Source of the DNA: Dendrocalamus latiflorus
Taxonomy: Eukaryota; Streptophyta; Magnoliopsida; Poales; Poaceae
DNA: 64,000 nt
Assembly: GCA_017311315.1 (NCBI GenBank)
Contig: CM029631.1
Location: 4,867,360-4,931,359, forward strand
Direction of reading: 5' to 3'
Both the position numbers and the translations under genes were made by a program. Of this stretch, positions 11,815 through 24,489 are shown piece by piece; position 1 is the first letter of the stretch, and the number at the start of each line of letters is the position of its first letter. The notes under the pieces are model-generated. The model searched no databases. It worked only from the letters and a program-made list of their open reading frames with translations, and had not been told where the DNA came from.

Positions 11815-12307
11815 TCACCCCTTGTCCACGAGCCATCCTAAAACACTAGCATTGCTGACCTTCCTGTAAATATTTGATCAAATCGAGCAGTGTACTAAAC
11901 TAGGTATGACAAGTTAAAACTTGTGATTGAATGATTTCTATATTCTTTACTCAGCATAAGATTCCAGTCCTTACTTTTTCAATGAGGCCATCAACCATAT
12001 ACCTGGTACATTACAACACTCTACCACCAATTCACACCTAGCCTCCACCCTAGGATGAGGTCATAGGCTCCAACCATCTTGTGGCTTCCCATGATTTATC
12101 CTCAACCCTAGTACCAATTTTAAATCTTTCGGTAAGATGCCGAAACAATCTTATTAGTGTATATAAACATATGATTAACTAACTTACTAATGATTATACT
12201 ATCACGGTGAATATGGCCTTCAAGTATGACATAGCTTTTTCAGTTGTAGGATCTAACTAATTATCAACTCATCCCTAACTATTATTTTAAATAAATAATA
12301 GTACACA

Positions 12308-12348
<41 letters not shown>

Positions 12349-14729
12349 AAGCACTAATAATTAAATAATAAAGTAAAAATAACATGATTAAAAATATATG
12401 ACTTTCCTTCTGTTCAAACTCTTTAGCTGGTCCTAGGTCCCCTTCATCTTGATTTGCTCCTGGGATAGATGACTCAGCAAATCCAGATACTATCATAAAA
12501 GAATTAAACAAATAAGTACACTCAAAAAATACGAGCTAGGATAAATGAAAGAAATAAAATAAGTGAAATCCATAAAAAAACTGAACATGGATGGGTTCGA
12601 ATGGCTGGGGTTTAAAAAGAGCTTGGGTGGGTTAAACGGAGTTGAAATAGTTTAAAACGGGCTTGAGACGTCTGAAATGGATATAAACTTGCTTAGGTTT
12701 TGGATGAATAGTAACGGTTGATGAACAGTGACAGGCTTATACTATTTATAATGGATCGGGTTATATGAACAATAATTGGTTTGGGCTAGTTCTACATGGG
12801 CTGAATAGTGTTGAGCTCGGCCATGAATAGTAGAGAGCTGGTTTTGAATGGTGATGGGCTTTAACTATTGGGCTTACCCCATTTGGCTCACTGGGCTTCT
12901 ATTAACTCTGGGCCAACTCAGCTGCCCCAAAAGCTCGGGCTACCAGGCATGAAGCCTATTAGGCTTAGGGGCGCGCCATGGGCCATGGTCGCCCGAGAAG
13001 AGGCGAAAAACAGCGGTGGCTATCGACAGTGAGCAGTGGTGCAGAGGGGACTATTGAGGTCTAAGCAACTCATTTTGGGTATACACATGCCCGGAGGGGC
13101 ACTGAAGAAGGCTAGAGGTGAAGGGAGCTCACCGGAGTAGGGCCATGGCACGTCGGCGCTTCAGCGGGGTTCCGGTGATTTTGATGGTGTTTCGAGCTTC
13201 TATGGTGAACGAGAAGGCTAATTGTGATGGCGACTTAAGTTGGTTCAGCCTGTGCGTGGTTGTCCATGGTGGTCATGTTTGGCCAATGGTGGCACACGGC
13301 GCCGGCGGCCTGAAGGCGATAAGGTGGGTCAGCATGGTTGGGTTTGGTTTTGTGGCGTCCAGGAAGTGCTAAGGTCACAAGGAATTGGATTGAAATTGAT
13401 GCTAGAGGAAAATTCATGTTTTGGGACTCACCGGCGAGGGCTCGATGAGGGTGTCGGTTCTCGGCCAGAGTTGGGAGGGAAAGCACTAGGGTGTGCAATT
13501 GAGTGTCAATGCAAGTTATGGAGTGGCTCAGCTTGGCTTTAAAGGACGTGGAAGGTAGTGGCGATAGTGGCTTGGCCACGACGAAGATGGCACGTGGACA
13601 GCGGTGCTGATGGTCTAGGCTCTTCGGAGAGGACAACGGCAGTGCTAGTAGCAGTGGTGGCGCTCAGGTCATGCAGTGTCCCTCTGGCGCAGACACGCAT
13701 GCTGGTAGGGCAAGCTAAGGCATCAACGTGAGTCGAGCAGATGGTGAACGAGGTGGCAACGACGAGGTCAGCAGCAGTGAGCTAGCGCCATGTGGCCAGG
13801 GAGGGTGTGACAGCCAAGGCTTGGTCGACAAAGTGGCAGATCATTGTGCAGGCTTGACAGTGTGACAACGGCGAGCAGTGCACCAAGCTGGTAGGTGCTC
13901 GGGCCAGCACATGGCCAAGAAGATAGAGGAAGAGGTGTCAAGCCAAAAAGGTGCCAAGGCCAGAGAGGAAGCAGAAGTCCAAAAAAGGAATGCGCAAAAC
14001 CAGAGAAAGCTTCCCAATTTGGCAAAATTTTGAATTCAAGCGAAGTTTAAATAAACTTCAAAATTTCTGAAATTTTCAGGGTTATTTCACATATGATCCT
14101 TAATATAGTTTGAATTCTATGTGGGGGCAACAGAGAAGTAAAATAGGCAATGTGAGTTTGGGTGGATTCTGTTCGGATGCAGCTTATGGCAGTCGCTGGT
14201 GATTTGTAGCCCTAGCACAAGCGTTTGTGCGAACGAACCAAATACTGATAAGTCGATTTAAAAAAGTAGTCATGATAAACTACTTCAAAAATGCTGTAGA
14301 GAAACCACTTTATTTATTTGTTTGAAAAAACTATAAAATATGAGTCATAGGCCATTATCTGAAAAGAATGTGCCTTTAACTAGGGAACGGCGACGCTGCA
14401 TCTTGCACGTGACATCTGCATTTGGTTGCAATGGGCTTAGATGTAGCCATGTAGGAAACGGGCCACAGTATTTGCTTGTATGCATGTGAGATGTCTGCTG
14501 ACGAGCTGCTACACAGAAGCTTTATTCCAGCGGTGCACATTTTTCAACACTCACGGAACAGCCAAATTTCACGGTTATCAACTTCTTTGACATACCATCT
14601 TTGGACAGGTAGGCTTGATGCCTTGATAGCTGGTGCTAATCTGAAGAAATTGCACGGGTCAATCGGCTGGTTCATCACCGAAAGTGTAGATCGATTGTTT
14701 CGTTCTCGTGCTGTCCTACAATACACGGG
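11815..14729. other. Intergenic repeat-like region with (AAT)n microsatellite
   Basis: No gene is supported. A perfect AAT/ATA microsatellite runs about 12307-12346. From 12590 to 13900 the sequence is rich in GGGCT and GGTGG words, as in decayed LTR elements; the open frames there have no recognisable domain. Confidence 0.4.
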
Positions 14730-16100
14730 CTAGTTCGCTGATACTCGGAGGAGGTCCAGGAACCGTGTGAGATTCCGGCGCGATGACCCGCCGTCGCCGA
14801 CGGCCCGCCGAGCAACGTCCCTCAGCACGAGCGCCCTCGCCTTCGTCTCCGCGTCGCCGAGCAGTTCCTCTACCTTGCCCCGTATCAACTCCCTCTCCAC
14901 GAGCCGCCCTGTCGTCTCGTTGGCCGGCGCCACCTTCAGCCCCGTCCTCCACACGTCGCAGATGTAGCTCTGGTTCAGGAACTGGTCCGTGAAGTAGGGC
15001 CAGCACAGGAACGGCACGCCGTTCATCACCCCTTCCACCGTCGAGTTCCACCCGCAGTGCGACACGAAGCACGCCGTCGACGCGTGCGCCAGCACCCGCT
15101 GCTGCGGGCACCAGCTCACGACGCGCCCGCGCGGCGCGCCGCAGCGGCGGAGGTGCCCGAGCCACTGCTCGCTCGCGGAGTCCGGCCTGACCACCCACAG
15201 GAACGGCCGGGAGGTCAGCGCGAGCCCCTCGGCCAGCTCGATGAGCTGCGCCATGTCGAAGGCAGCGAAGCTGCCGAACGCGACGTACACGACGGAACTG
15301 GCCGGCTGGGCGTCGAGCCACGCCTCGCAGGAGGCGTCCTCGGCCCAGAAGCTGCCGACCGGCTTGTCGGCGGAGGTGAGCGGGCCCACGGGGAGGACGC
15401 CGGGGAAGAGCGCGAAGGCTCCCTGCTCGAGCTCTTGGAAGGAGTTGCAGACGACGGCCTCGGCGAGGTGGGTGACCGCGTTGTTCCGGAGGATCAGCTG
15501 GAAGATGACCGGCTGGCCCTTGGGGTCGCCGGCGCGGTTCCACGAGAACTCCGCCGTGTCGATGGGCGGCATCGCCGGAGCCAGTTGAAACGTGCCGCGC
15601 CACCTTGGTAGACCTTTCTCGTCAAGAACACCGTCCCTTATCAGCTCAGGAATGCTGATCCTCGTCACGAACATCGCCGCCGACGACGGGCAGAAGCCAG
15701 CGACCCGGATTCCGAGCTTCTTCGCCACGGGAAAGGCCCACGCCATGTTCACGTCGGCGATCATCCACGTGATCCTTTCTCCAACAGCCGCTGACTCACT
15801 GACCCTTCCGATAAGCTTCTCCAGCTCGCCGGGCATGACCTCAGAGAACGACTCGGTGAGTCGACCGAGGTCCTTCCGGTCATCGCCGTGGCCCAGCCCG
15901 TCTGGTATGGACACCATGTCGATCCCTCCAAGGTCGCCGTCTTTGGTAGCCAAGGCACCAAGAATGAGGCCGTGGTTCAGCTCGGTGTTGACGAAGGTGA
16001 CCTTGACGCCGTGCTCGACGAGGCAGTGGGAGAGCTCCATGAGAGGGATGACATGGCCCTGGGCGGGGAAGGGCAAGACAAGCACATGGGGTGCGGCCAT
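14730..16100 (-). CDS. UGT-3: intronless UDP-glycosyltransferase 83A1-like
   Basis: A single uninterrupted frame of 456 aa from the ATG at 16100, chosen because it precedes the conserved PHVLVLPFPAQGH motif; the frame is open further upstream without similarity. The catalytic His is residue 16 and the partner Asp is 116 (IADVNM). The PSPG box spans residues 330-373, starting WCPQQ, with HCGWNS and ending DQ. It belongs to the same family as its neighbours but is clearly divergent from UGT-4/5/7. At LDEKGLPRW the reading frame runs straight through the position where the other members carry intron 1, and at WCPQQRVLAH through the position of intron 2. Either the introns were lost exactly, for example by retroposition, or this is an older intron-poor form. 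All motifs are intact, so activity is likely; the acceptor is unknown. Confidence 0.92.
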   Translation of the reverse strand: MAAPHVLVLPFPAQGHVIPLMELSHCLVEHGVKVTFVNTELNHGLILGALATKDGDLGGIDMVSIPDGLGHGDDRKDLGRLTESFSEVMPGELEKLIGRVSESAAVGERITWMIADVNMAWAFPVAKKLGIRVAGFCPSSAAMFVTRISIPELIRDGVLDEKGLPRWRGTFQLAPAMPPIDTAEFSWNRAGDPKGQPVIFQLILRNNAVTHLAEAVVCNSFQELEQGAFALFPGVLPVGPLTSADKPVGSFWAEDASCEAWLDAQPASSVVYVAFGSFAAFDMAQLIELAEGLALTSRPFLWVVRPDSASEQWLGHLRRCGAPRGRVVSWCPQQRVLAHASTACFVSHCGWNSTVEGVMNGVPFLCWPYFTDQFLNQSYICDVWRTGLKVAPANETTGRLVERELIRGKVEELLGDAETKARALVLRDVARRAVGDGGSSRRNLTRFLDLLRVSAN

Positions 16101-18199
16101 GGCGAGTGCTGGAAATAATTGCAATTTGCAAGTGAAACCGAGATGGGGCGGTGCGTTTGTTATCTTGCAAGCTTCTTTTGGTCGGAGCATAGCATGCCAG
16201 ATGGCACACGTCTTCGGTGAAATGATTTGAGCTAGCCGGTTCACAAAAAAGACGAAGTGGCGGCTAGCAAAAAAAAAAGAGGCTATATTTTTTTTTAAAA
16301 AAAAGAGAATAATGGAGGGAAACAGCTCAATGCAGTTCACCAGTTAGTTTTCTAAGCTACACGAGACATGACGCATTTGCTGATTCGTTGGCAGAGTCTG
16401 AGGTGGTGATCGGTTCGGCTGAAAAGCTCATGGCTTATGGTTGAAAACACTGTAGCTGGCTGAAAAAAGCACTATAGTTAACAGAGGCTTATTTAGCATA
16501 ATTAAATTTAAAAATATAAAAAATATGTTAGCCCATTACGTATAATACAAAAAAATACGGGAAAAAAGAACCGGCAAAAAAACTCAACAAAAAGCCAAAA
16601 ATTCAAAAAAAGACGAAAATTATGAATAGTAAAAAATAAGTCAGAAATCAGAAGTCGAAGCCGAATTGACCAGGACCTCGAAATCGATCCTATATTCCCA
16701 TGTTCGAATACCAATCATGGCTGATTGACTGTCGTAACACCATTGGCAGCAAATTCGATGTAGATGTTTTGCTCCATATCGATGGATCTAAAGGGCGTTT
16801 ATGTTAGTATTAGCTTTAAAGTACTTATATTAGCTTTTACCGATGGTTTTTTATTTTAATTTATAAATAGTAATAGTTTATAGAGAGAAAAATGTTTATA
16901 TGTGATTTTGGCTGATACAAACAAAGTCATTACAGTATGTACTATAATCCGCTATTAGTCCCCACATTAAAAAGATAGTTATTTGAAAGCCAAGTACTGT
17001 AAAAAAATGTTTACCGTAGAAAATTATCTTTTAGAAACCAAAACGAACATGGCCTTTAACTCTTTGTCCAAATTCGTTTTGGTCCTGATTTTGCTTTCTT
17101 CTTCTACGATTGCATTGAAAGCAAATAATCCATAGCAGCTCAACTTGGGGTATTCTTCTCACCACCAATTCAATTGGATTAGTCGTGAAACGTCGGATTC
17201 TTCAAATGTATCTCAAGCAGGGTTAACAAATTTAGGTTGGTAAAAAAAGGGAGGATAACAAAATTACCCAAATGTCAGTAATTTTGGTTTGGATTTGGTT
17301 CAAATTTCATAATTTGAATTTGAATTGCATGAAACTTTAGAATTTTTTTAAAAAAACTATCAAAGATGATATAGATGAACCAAATATTGAATATAGATGA
17401 AATAGAGATGAAAATATAGATGAAACTTGCTATAATATTTGAAGTCCATCTTAATATTTGAATTTGAACTCAAATTTTGGCCTTACAAGAAAATTTGAGA
17501 GGGGACCAAATTATCAAAATTTTGGCGAAATTTTGCGCGAAATTATTAACCATGGTCTCGAGCGGGAATGCATCCATCGAGTTTAGCCTTGAACGAAAAC
17601 AAGATGCAAGGTTTTGGGGATTTTGTTCAAATCGTACATAATACATGAATGGATGTGTAATCAGGTCTCGTCTTTTCTTGTACAGCGTTTGCGTTTCGAA
17701 GCAACATCAGAAACGGCGGCTTGCCACGTTCGCCGATAGTGTTCGGTCTTACATGAGTCCTGCGACGAGCGAACGAAACTAGGCATTCCGTTTCATTTCG
17801 CGGCGGACGAAACCTGCGGGACCCACTAGTCCGCCAACTTGTTTTTTTGAAACTCACAAGTCTGCCCACTCAATAGGCTGTGAACGAGCCAAATTAGAGC
17901 GAACGTAACTTACTAGGTTCGAGCCCGTTACAAGCTGAGTTGAACTTGAATGAGCATAAGTTAAGGTTCGAGCCTAAAGTTAGGCTTAGGCTCGAGCTTA
18001 GCTTAAGTAAGCTCAAGCTCAGTTCAAAACAACTCGCTAATTGCACTTTCATAATACCTTCTACAAAATATCGGTCAAAACTCAAGTAACCTCGAACTTG
18101 GCCCGAAAAAGATTAGCAACATAAAAAAACTCCTCCCACGTAGGTGGGTCAGGAAGACGAAACCTCAACCCACCACAGGTCAGCCTCTCCCATTAGCTG
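16101..18199. other. AT-rich intergenic, MITE remnants
   Basis: The segment 16397-16640 resembles the AT-rich repeat at 29907-30062 and 27820-28090 (shared TTATTTAGCATAATTAAATTT and TATGTTAGC.CATTAC blocks). The segment 16790-17050 resembles the GGGCCTGTTC family. Sequence between 17880 and 18110 is rich in GAGCTTAGC / CTCGAGC words. No gene is supported. Confidence 0.4.
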
Positions 18200-19754
18200 C
18201 TGGGAAGCAAAGAGAGTCCTCCTAAGTAGTCAAGTCCATGGTATCAAACTTCTTTTTCATAAAGCGGAACCAGTCGTCTGCTTCTATGGTTTCTCCATAG
18301 CAACTAAAAGTCATCAAACCTAGCCACTGCCACTCCCTCATGGTCATGCGAGGAGGGGGCGGCGGCGCCTAAGGCGTCACCATTGGAGTGCAAGAAGTGT
18401 CAGTCAAATGATCAATAGTAGTAGCAGCTACTACCTGACTGGTAAGGAGAATTGGAAGTGCACTCCGCAGTAGAGAGACAAGATGTTGCACTTGTCCCAT
18501 CAACTGTTGCACGTCACCCTGAGTACTAGCAGGTGCCTGGTCAAACAAAGGAGCACTAGTCGCGCCCCCTACTGAAGCGTGAGTCGCGCCCACTACCAGA
18601 GCGCAAGCAGCAATAGGTGGATCGCCATCACCATTGCCATTAGCCTGAGTGTTGTTGACCTCATGAGCATGAGCGATGGCCTGGTTACCACTCTCAGGGT
18701 CACTGGGACGGCTTCAAACACTATCCACATAATCATGAACGCGCGCACTAGCACGCCTAGGGGAGCCATACTGAAAATATTTATGAAATAAGTTATGGTG
18801 AGAAGATAAAGGTAAAAAAGATGATTATATTAATATTTGTGAGAAAGGAGGCAATGATGGACAAGATGTAATCGCATTGAGAAATGGGTTTAGAAAATAT
18901 GTCAAGGAGCTGGGATAATTTATAATTGAGAAGTGTACAACATGAATGTGGTAATTATCAATAGGGTAATATGAGCATGACCAAGAATGCATCCCAAGCC
19001 ACGTGCTCTGATACGAACTGCAACACCCTGCATACTGAAAATACAGTACTAGTGGAATCGTCATTGCAATAAATAAAAGGGACAAAAGATATATCATCAT
19101 TGCAATAAATAAATAAAAGGAACACAAGATATAAAATCTAGGGAATTAAAACAATAAATAATTCAACAGTAATAATGTCACAAATGAAAGAAAATGGTAA
19201 TAAATAATTTGACATGCTAGACCAGTCCAAAGCCCTTTTTATTTTGAAAGGAAATAATAATCAAATAAATATGGCAAGCCACGGTGCTAGTAAGTTGTGT
19301 GCAACTCATGCCCATGCTCTCATGCCAATCTACTCCACTGGTTTTTTACCAGGAATGGAAAGACAAGTGTGAGTTTAAAAATCTCAGCAAGTAACCTAAC
19401 ATCAACAAGTGAAGTGGTAAATGTAAAGAAAGGTAATACAAAGGGTTCTAGGCAGCCACACAGCCAATGTGACTACGGTAAGACAATGGTAAGTAGGGCA
19501 TACGAAAACATATGATAAGTGTAACAACAGAAATCTATAAGTAATAAGGAGATACATCGATAGATAGTAAATCATAAAGCATGTTGAGAAGGTAATTACG
19601 GCTCCAATTTCAATCAATCACATATTAGGTTATACGAGAATAGCCAGGTCCACATCTCGACTATATACCTGTGACGTGGTGTTATTTTCTCAATAACGAG
19701 ACTGCACAGCTTACCCGTATATTGTTGGGTGGGTACTGTTATTACCCCTATATG
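18200..19754 (-). mobile_element. Truncated Ty3/Gypsy element: gag start, primer site and LTR
   Basis: Read on the minus strand. LTR-like sequence from about 19754 ends GGGTGTTGCA at 19019 and is followed by a primer-binding site (19018-19005; GTATCAGAGC, tRNA-Met type). A leader and gag remains follow. A frame at 18593-18369 reads QQLMGQVQHLVSLLR, and near 18295-18235 the words EADDWFRFMKKKFD match the gag capsid region of Gypsy elements. The LTR shares blocks with 41807-43500 (GGCAAGCCACGGTGCT, ATCTCAGCAAGTA, TTATACGAGAATAG). The LTR is cut at 19755 by a hAT element. Confidence 0.65.
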
Positions 19755-21457
19755 CAGAGGCGGAGGCAAAAGGGGACCAATAGGGGCCTTGGCACCCCCC
19801 CCCCCCAACATGCAATTTTTTGTATACCCTTGATTTTTTTACTATAGAAATCATTGTTGATGGTATATGTCCCACTCCAAATACTAGCAAGTGCATTGTG
19901 GCTACATATATTCATTTACATTATATCCCATTCCCACATACTTTTTGGCATGAGAGAGGCACAGAGGTGCAAATTAGCCTTTTGACATCCCCATCCAGCC
20001 ATCGTAGGAAGTTGGACCACACCTCTCCAAACTGACCTCTCCTTCTTCGTCTCCTCAACTCCTCTCCCGCTTGGTTTATCTACTCTCTCATTCTCTCTTC
20101 TTTGCTATAGAAATTAAGAAGAGGTACAAAAATGAAAGATTTTTATCTTGATCTCCTAAATTGCAAGGATAATTCTATTTTTTATTTGTTGCTATGTAGA
20201 TTTGATTTTTTTAGACAATTCTATTTGTGTTGGCTTCTTAATTCCCCAAATAGGACACCAGCACAATTCCATTTAATTTCTTGGTGTATTAGTCTTTCTA
20301 GGGTAATCATGGCTAAAACTATAAGGAGGACAATTGATTCTTTTTTTTGAAGAAGATTGATAGAGTGGATGATGTATCAGGACAAAATGGTGTGATTCTT
20401 CTTTGCCCTCACGTGGACCAAGTTGCTGAACAACAAGAAGAAACTCCAGCACATGTTCAATAAGAAGAAACTTCTAGATCACCACCATCTAAAGTTCAAA
20501 GAGCTAATTCTGGTAATAATGTTTTGGTGGTAGAAAGAGATGCAGGCATACGTTGTCAAATTTGGGATTATCCTTCTGATGAACAAGACCAAGTTCGCAA
20601 GGCATACATGAAGAATGGACCATATCAATTTTTGAAAGATATATATCCTCCTTCTGGTCCAAGGAGCCACCAATGCATGTTCCAGTCTCATTGGTTCAAG
20701 GCTTTCCCTTGGTTAGAATATTCACCTACAAAAGATGCAATCTTTTGCTTTTCATGATTTTTGTTCTCTAAGAAACCAGTGTGAAAAGTTGGATCAGATG
20801 TATTTACAGTGAAAAGATTTAGGAATTAGAGAAAAGTTAACAACAGAAAGCAATGTGCCTTTTTAACTCATGTGGGAAAGGATTGTGATTCAACTCATAA
20901 TTATTCTGTCACATATTATGATAATTTGAAGAACCCGTCATGCCATATTGAACATGTGATGGAGAAGGAAGCGAAGGAACAAATCAAGCAGAACAGGCTG
21001 CGGCTTAAAGCATCAATCGATGCAGTAAGATGGTTAGCATTCCAAGCTTGCCATTTTAGAGGACATGATGAAGGTCCTAGTTCAAAGAACCAAGGTAATT
21101 TTCTTGAAATGGTAAAACTGCTAGCTTCATACGATGAGGAGGTCAGTGCTTTGTACTAGGTAATGCTCCATTGAATGCTAAATATACCTCACCCACAATT
21201 CAAAAGGAAATTTTGCATGTTATGGCTTCTAATGTGCAAACTGCAATTCGTAATGAAATTGGTGATGCAAAGTTTTGCTTCCTTGTTGATGAATCAAGAG
21301 TAGCACTTATTCGCTTTGTTGATAAAAATGGTTTCATTCGAGAACATTTATTAATCTTGTTCATGTCTATGATACATCTTCTGCAACTCTTAAACAAGAA
21401 TTATGTTCTATTTTATCTTATCATAAATTGGATGTTCAAAATATTCGTGGACAAAGC
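19755..21457 (+). pseudogene. hAT transposase fragment (TTF zinc finger / ZMYM1-like)
   Basis: The element starts with CAGAGGCGGAGGC, a hAT-type end. From the ATG at 20310 the frame is broken by several stops (for example near 20350 and 20755) but is readable. A TTF-type zinc-finger region lies at about 20545-20760 (RCQIWDYP, FKAFPWLEYS). A DUF4371-like region at about 20930-21450 contains ASIDAVRWLAFQACHFRGHD and KFCFLVDES. Homology stops abruptly at about 21457 after NIRGQ, so the catalytic C-terminal half and the right end are missing. It is dead and is inserted in the Gypsy LTR to its left. Confidence 0.7.
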
Positions 21458-22266
21458 ATGATGCAACACTTCACTCTCACCGACCCTCCCTCTTCATGGT
21501 GACTAGATCCTCCTGTGTTAGGATCTAATAGTGCCAGCCGTCAAGGACACATGCCTCGTCCTCCTCGCATCGTCCTCCTTCCTTGGCCTACCCACGGTGT
21601 CCTTCACCAGTGTCCCGCATGGTTGGATCCGAGGGGACACCCTTTCCTCGGCTTCCCAGTGACCGGATTTGGAGGTGAGGGCCCCTTTCCCTCTACACCG
21701 CCCTCTTCACCGCTCCTCTCCACACGGCTGGATCTAGAGATGACAACTGTCATGGACACCTTCCCTGAACTCCACTTAGCTAGATTTGGAGGGCCTTCAT
21801 GCGGCCAGATCAAGCGACAACAACACTTCTCCTATGGCGGCAAGAGAAATGTATTTTTTGCTCCAAATGTGTGTGGTGAGTGGTGACATAGGAGAGAGAT
21901 GTAATCTTTTTTTATTGGTTGAGACCCACCAGTAAACTCATGGGCATCCCAAAGCTTGTGGTCGACCTCAAGTTTTGCTCTAAATGTTGGGCCTGTATTT
22001 TTGGACTGTGGCTTTTGGCTATTCGCGCGCACGAGAGAGAGAGAGAGACTTGTGTGCGATTTTGATTTATATAAATAAAGTCACTGCAGTGTCTACTACA
22101 ATCTACCTGTAGACCTCGTCTTAAAAAAATACTTTATTTGAAAGCTAATTACTGTATAAAAACTAATTACTATAGAAAAACAGTTTTTAGAAACTAAAAA
22201 AATGCCCAATAGAGGTCAATGTCAAGCAGGCCACAACAATTAGAGTGGATTGGCTGCATTAGTCAT
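21458..22266. other. Intergenic, unassigned GC-rich stretch
   Basis: Positions 21520-21860 are GC-rich with a frame of about 120 codons and no recognised domain, possibly a captured gene fragment. 21985-22200 is a degenerate MITE of the GGGCCTGTTC type with a (GA)n tract near 22032. Confidence 0.35.
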
Positions 22267-23097
22267 TAGGGGTGGATATCGAGCCGCCTCGGCTCGGCTC
22301 GTGAAGGCTCGTTAGGGAGGAGGCTCGACTCGGCTCGTTAAACTAACAAGCTAAAAGAGAAACTCGGCTCGGCTCATTGAAATGCTCAAGCTCGGCTCGT
22401 TAAGTGGAATATACAAATTGCATTCATGCAACCAGTCAGCTCATATGACTGAGTTATCACTGACTACCATAGGCATATATCTGTTGGCAAAAACAAAAGG
22501 AACCCTTAATCTACTACCTACTGTGCATAATTGAAACATTATTAAAGCTGAACATATTTTGTTTTGACTTTTGAGTGTCTTTAACTTTTTTTATGTTTCA
22601 GATTTGTTTTTCTGAATAATAACTTCTATGATTCTCTAGAGTGACAGTGAAACTTATACAAAAATAATCATATGACTGAAATTACATCAAAAAGAAAAGA
22701 GCATATAACGTAGTAGGTTCATAACAAAATAAGAAAAACTTGTCAAGAAAACTTCAGTTCCAGTAAGAGCAAATATGGCATCTAATGGTTTCCTTTCCAT
22801 ATGTGAAATTAACAGATAAAAAAGTAATGCGTACTTTAATAATACCTCTCAGTGACAAAAAAAGGTGTGAAAAATGGTATGCATATATACTACTACTATT
22901 ATCGTACTGAGCCGTTCAAGTCGTGATGGGTCAGAGACACTGCCAAGCTGGGCCCACCGAGCCTAGCGAGCGGCTTGCAAGCCGGCTCGGCTCGACTTGT
23001 TAACGGACCGAGCTGAAACTCTGCTCGGCTCAGCTCGTTTGTGCCACGAGTCAAACCGAGTTAGCTTATGAGTCTCGAGCTTTTTTGGTCATCCCTA
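22267..23097. repeat. Element with TAGGGRTG ends and GGCTCG word clusters
   Basis: The left end TAGGGGTGGATATCGAG and the right end CTCGAGCTTTTTTGGTCATCCCTA are imperfect inverted repeats. Dense runs of GGCTCGGCTCG lie near both ends (about 22285-22400 and 22975-23035). The interior is AT-rich and non-coding. The superfamily is uncertain. Confidence 0.45.
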
Positions 23098-23546
23098 TTA
23101 ATCGTGGTGCCTGCCGGTAGGCTTACACGGGGGAAGAATGGAAGGAGGCAGCCGCGCACTCGCTTGGTATTTGGTGCGCGCGCCCCCCACAAACGTTTCC
23201 TTCCGCGGGTTCGGCCTCAGAACGCTCTCGTCGTTTTCGCGTTGTCCTCCAGCGATCCGCCGTGCTGCCGTTTTCGCCTCGTTTTCTTGAACAGGTTGGC
23301 GTTGGCCGCACGTGTGATGGACATGAGGAACTCGGCCCGTTTACAAATGATTGGGCTGTACGAGTGGAAGGAGAATATAATCCCGGCCCGTATAGTCTAG
23401 TTTGCAAATGGGCTGCTCTCACCCCCCCCCCCCCCCCCCCCTCATTTTACGGCCACGCCGGCGCAATAGGCTCGGTCCAGGGCAAGGACGAAACAAGAAC
23501 GTGCGAGCAATTCTCTGAAACGTATACAAGGAATCGCAAGTCGAAA

Positions 23547-24325
23547 CTAGGGATGTAAACACATTGAATATAGATGGATAATGTATTTATTATTTTTATT
23601 TTTATTTTTTTCCTCGGATGTAGATATGAATACGGATACCTCGGATACGAATACAAATACGAATAATATCGAATACAGATATGGAGTGAATATAAATCGA
23701 AACGAATACGGCCACGAATATTTATCGGAACATGAAAACCCCTTAAACTATACATCCAAAATTAATGAAAACATCTAAATAGTTTATCGTGTCAAAACAT
23801 TAATGAAATATAAATAAGCATAAGTATTTTTATCCACAATAGTCATACCATTGTACAAATTTTAAATCTTTAAACACAATTAATTTTTTCTAAAGTCCTA
23901 AATAATTCTTAATAGATTTCTAACATTTACATGTGACTAATAAATTAATTAAGAATTTAAATTTGCATCAGAATGATTTAAACGACAGTACATCAATTTA
24001 ATCGGTACAAATTTTAATCTACTAACAATACTAAATTTATTTTCAATAAACATAAATATTTGCTAGTGGGCTGGTGGCAGGGGAGATGAGAGAGGCTGGC
24101 TTGGACTGGGTAATGTTGGGCTGAAATCTCGGATATCCGGATCCGTATTATCCGTATTCATATTTGCTGGATATCAGGTCTACTGTATTCGTATTCGTTT
24201 CTAACAAAAAAAATCCGTATTTATTTTCGATCCGAGAACTATCCGAAGAAAATCCGATTCGACACAATCCATATTCATTTTCATCCGGATCGATTGGAAA
24301 CTATCTGATCCGTTTTCACCCCTAG
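23547..24325. mobile_element. MITE with CTAGGGRTG-AAAC inverted ends
   Basis: The left end CTAGGGATGTAAACACAT pairs with the right end ATCCGTTTTCACCCCTAG. Both sub-termini contain repeated GGATACGAATAC / TATCCGTATTCG words (23620-23720 and 24130-24300), so the whole element can fold back on itself. No convincing target duplication was found. It lies just downstream of UGT-4. Confidence 0.55.
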
Positions 24326-24489
24326 TAAGCTGAAAATGTGTATATTTGATAACAGGTACTGTTTGATGGGTGATAAATTTTTGCAAGCGATTGTTTGCAG
24401 CCATACACGCGAGAACTCATGCAACGCTGAGCTGAACAACACACCCTGCCAACTGACAGAGGCAGAGCAACATACACATTTTGTACTAC

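Noticed and set aside
14716..15603. Long frames antisense to, or overlapping, the UGT genes (also near 6819-7703, 24914-25453, 28726-29334)
   Set aside because: Shadows of GC-rich codons. Only the minus-strand UGT frame shows conserved motifs.
17627..17869. 80-codon minus-strand frame
   Set aside because: No recognisable domain and surrounded by AT-rich repeat sequence.
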